This document shows, one piece after another, positions 4,502 to 5,710 of a stretch of 5,710 nt of DNA. Below the pieces are notes generated by a model. That model saw nothing but the letters and a program-made list of their open reading frames with translations. It ran no database searches and was not told the origin of the DNA. Position numbers and translations under genes: made by a program. The number at the start of each line of letters is the position of its first letter. The stretch's first letter is position 1. The stretch is from Sphingobium sp. (GTDB lineage Bacteria; Pseudomonadota; Alphaproteobacteria; Sphingomonadales; Sphingomonadaceae), in contig JAGVJS010000312.1 of assembly GCA_020051025.1 (NCBI GenBank), forward strand, positions 1 to 5,710, given 5' to 3'.

Positions 4502-5710
4502 ACGCGCACCAGCGAGAGGAGTTTATCGACGTCGATCGGCTTTGCCATATAGTCGTTTGCCCCCGCTTCCAGACAGCGTTGCTGGTCGTCGGGCATCGCC
4601 TTGGCCGTCAGCATAAGGACCGGTAACGCAGACCAGCGCGGGTCGTTCCGAAGGGTGCGCGTGGCGGTGAGCCCGTCCATCACCGGCATCATCACGTCCA
4701 TCAGGACCAGGTCGATGGCCTTGGCCGGATCGTCCGTCGAGGCAGCCAGCGCATCCAGCGCCTCCTGCCCGTTGCGGGCGATCTGAACCGACGCGCCGCG
4801 TGGTTCCAGCACGCTGGTCAACGAATAGACGTTGCGGACATCATCCTCCACGATGAGGATGCGGCGCCCTTCCAGTGCGGCATCGCGGTTGCGCGCCTTC
4901 TGGATCATCTTGCGCTGTTCGGGCGGCAGTTCCGACACGACCTGATGCAGGAAGAGGGACACCTCATCCAGCAGCCGTTCAGGCGACTTGGCGCCCTTGA
5001 TGATGATCGAACTGGAATAGCGGCGCAGGCGCTGCTCGTCATCGGGCGACAGGTCGTGGCCGGTATAGACGATCACCGGCGGGAAGCCATGGTCGCCCTC
5101 CTCGCTCAGCGTCTCCAGCAGCTTGAAGCCGGACGTGTCGGGCAGCGTCAGGTCCAGCACCATGCAGTCGAAGGTCTGTTGGCGCAGCTGTTCCAGACAT
5201 TCCGCCGCGCTGCCGACGCCGACCGTTTCGACATCGTCGGTCAGCAGCAACTTGCCCACGGCGTCGCGCTGGACCGGATCATCCTCAACGATGAGGACGC
5301 GGCGCACGCGGGTCGCGAGCTTGGCCTGCAAGCCCTCCAGCACTTCGGCCAGTTGCTCGCGCTTCACCGGCTTCACCAGATAGCCGACCGCGCCCAGCGA
5401 CAGCGCCGCCTGGCTATGGTCGGAGGCGGAGACGACATGGATCGGGATATGACGGGTCGCATCGTCATGCTTGAGCCGATCCAGCACGGTCAGCCCGGAC
5501 TGGTCGGGCAGGCCAAGGTCGAGCACGACGGCGCTGGGCATATAGTCGCGGGCGAGACGCACGGCCTCCTCTGCCGTGCCGGCGATGATGCACTGAAAGC
5601 CCATGTCGCGGGAGAGGTCGCGCACGATCGAGGCGAACACCTCGTCATCCTCGATCACAAGCAGCAGGCGGCGTCCCTCCGCCAGCGCGGCGCGATCATC
5701 CTCCAGCCCC
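4486..5710 (-). CDS. C-terminal triple-receiver part of a probable large hybrid histidine kinase (5' end outside window)
   Basis: The frame is open to the window edge, so the start is not seen. Numbering below begins at the GTG codon at 5658, which encodes an internal V within L-L-L-V-I-E-D-D and is not a true start. Receiver 1 has E3/D4/D5, D47 (V-L-D-L-G-L-P-D), S77 and K96 (V-K-P). Receiver 2 starts near 119 and has D126/D127, D169 (V-L-D-L-T-L-P-D), T199 and K221, the last followed by G rather than P (I-I-I-K-G-A-K-S). Receiver 3 starts near 264 and has D272/D273, D321 (L-M-D-V-M-M-P-V-M-D-G), T351 and K373 (A-K-P). All three keep the phosphorylation residues. A Q-R-K-rich linker joins receivers 2 and 3. 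No DNA-binding or enzymatic output follows receiver 3; the gene stops two codons after V-W-M. Three stacked receivers leading a CheR-CheB-kinase cluster are typical of the tail of large sensor hybrids with HisKA/HATPase parts, but a stand-alone multi-receiver protein is not excluded. It is first in the visible operon. Confidence 0.9.
   Translation of the reverse strand, partial: GLEDDRAALAEGRRLLLVIEDDEVFASIVRDLSRDMGFQCIIAGTAEEAVRLARDYMPSAVVLDLGLPDQSGLTVLDRLKHDDATRHIPIHVVSASDHSQAALSLGAVGYLVKPVKREQLAEVLEGLQAKLATRVRRVLIVEDDPVQRDAVGKLLLTDDVETVGVGSAAECLEQLRQQTFDCMVLDLTLPDTSGFKLLETLSEEGDHGFPPVIVYTGHDLSPDDEQRLRRYSSSIIIKGAKSPERLLDEVSLFLHQVVSELPPEQRKMIQKARNRDAALEGRRILIVEDDVRNVYSLTSVLEPRGASVQIARNGQEALDALAASTDDPAKAIDLVLMDVMMPVMDGLTATRTLRNDPRWSALPVLMLTAKAMPDDQQRCLEAGANDYMAKPIDVDKLLSLVRVWMPR

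Noticed and set aside
5658..5658. GTG at 5658 as the start of a 390-residue response regulator
   Set aside because: The codon lies within the first beta strand of a receiver domain (L-L-L-V-I-E-D-D) and the frame stays open to the window edge, so the real start is outside the window.

Overview
The window is GC-rich, densely coding, and everything credible lies on the minus strand. Codon use, the TonB-receptor remnant, the aromatic-acid-type MFS carrier and the orphan CheR/CheB signalling cluster together suggest an alphaproteobacterium, most likely a sphingomonad (Sphingobium/Sphingomonas/Novosphingobium type). That placement is inferred from protein style; no marker gene is present.

Read in the direction of transcription (from 5710 down to 1), the first block (5710-1927) is a tightly coupled four-gene signalling cluster. 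It starts with the C-terminal part of a large protein carrying three consecutive receiver domains, probably a hybrid histidine kinase whose sensor and kinase parts lie outside the window. A CheR-type methyltransferase, a receiver-less CheB-type methylesterase and a soluble REC-HisKA-HATPase kinase follow. Neighbouring genes overlap by 16, 4 and 4 bp, so they almost certainly share one transcript. No chemoreceptor, CheA, CheW or CheY is visible, so the CheR/CheB pair appears to serve a phosphorelay rather than a classical chemotaxis array. The substrate of methylation is unknown.

The second block (1926-1410) is a wrecked TonB-dependent outer-membrane receptor gene. A short piece of the plug domain begins only a few bases after the kinase stop codon, is joined directly to one of the last barrel strands, shifts frame once, and probably lacks a further short segment near the C terminus. 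It is best read as a pseudogene left by several deletions.

The third block (1331-1) holds a LysR-type regulator followed by the N-terminal part of an MFS transporter of the aromatic acid:H+ symporter style, both on the minus strand and separated by 135 bp. The LysR protein may control the transporter and/or the former receptor. No stretch over 300 bases lacks an annotation apart from the pseudogene region. No RNA gene, IS element, CRISPR array or plus-strand gene was found.
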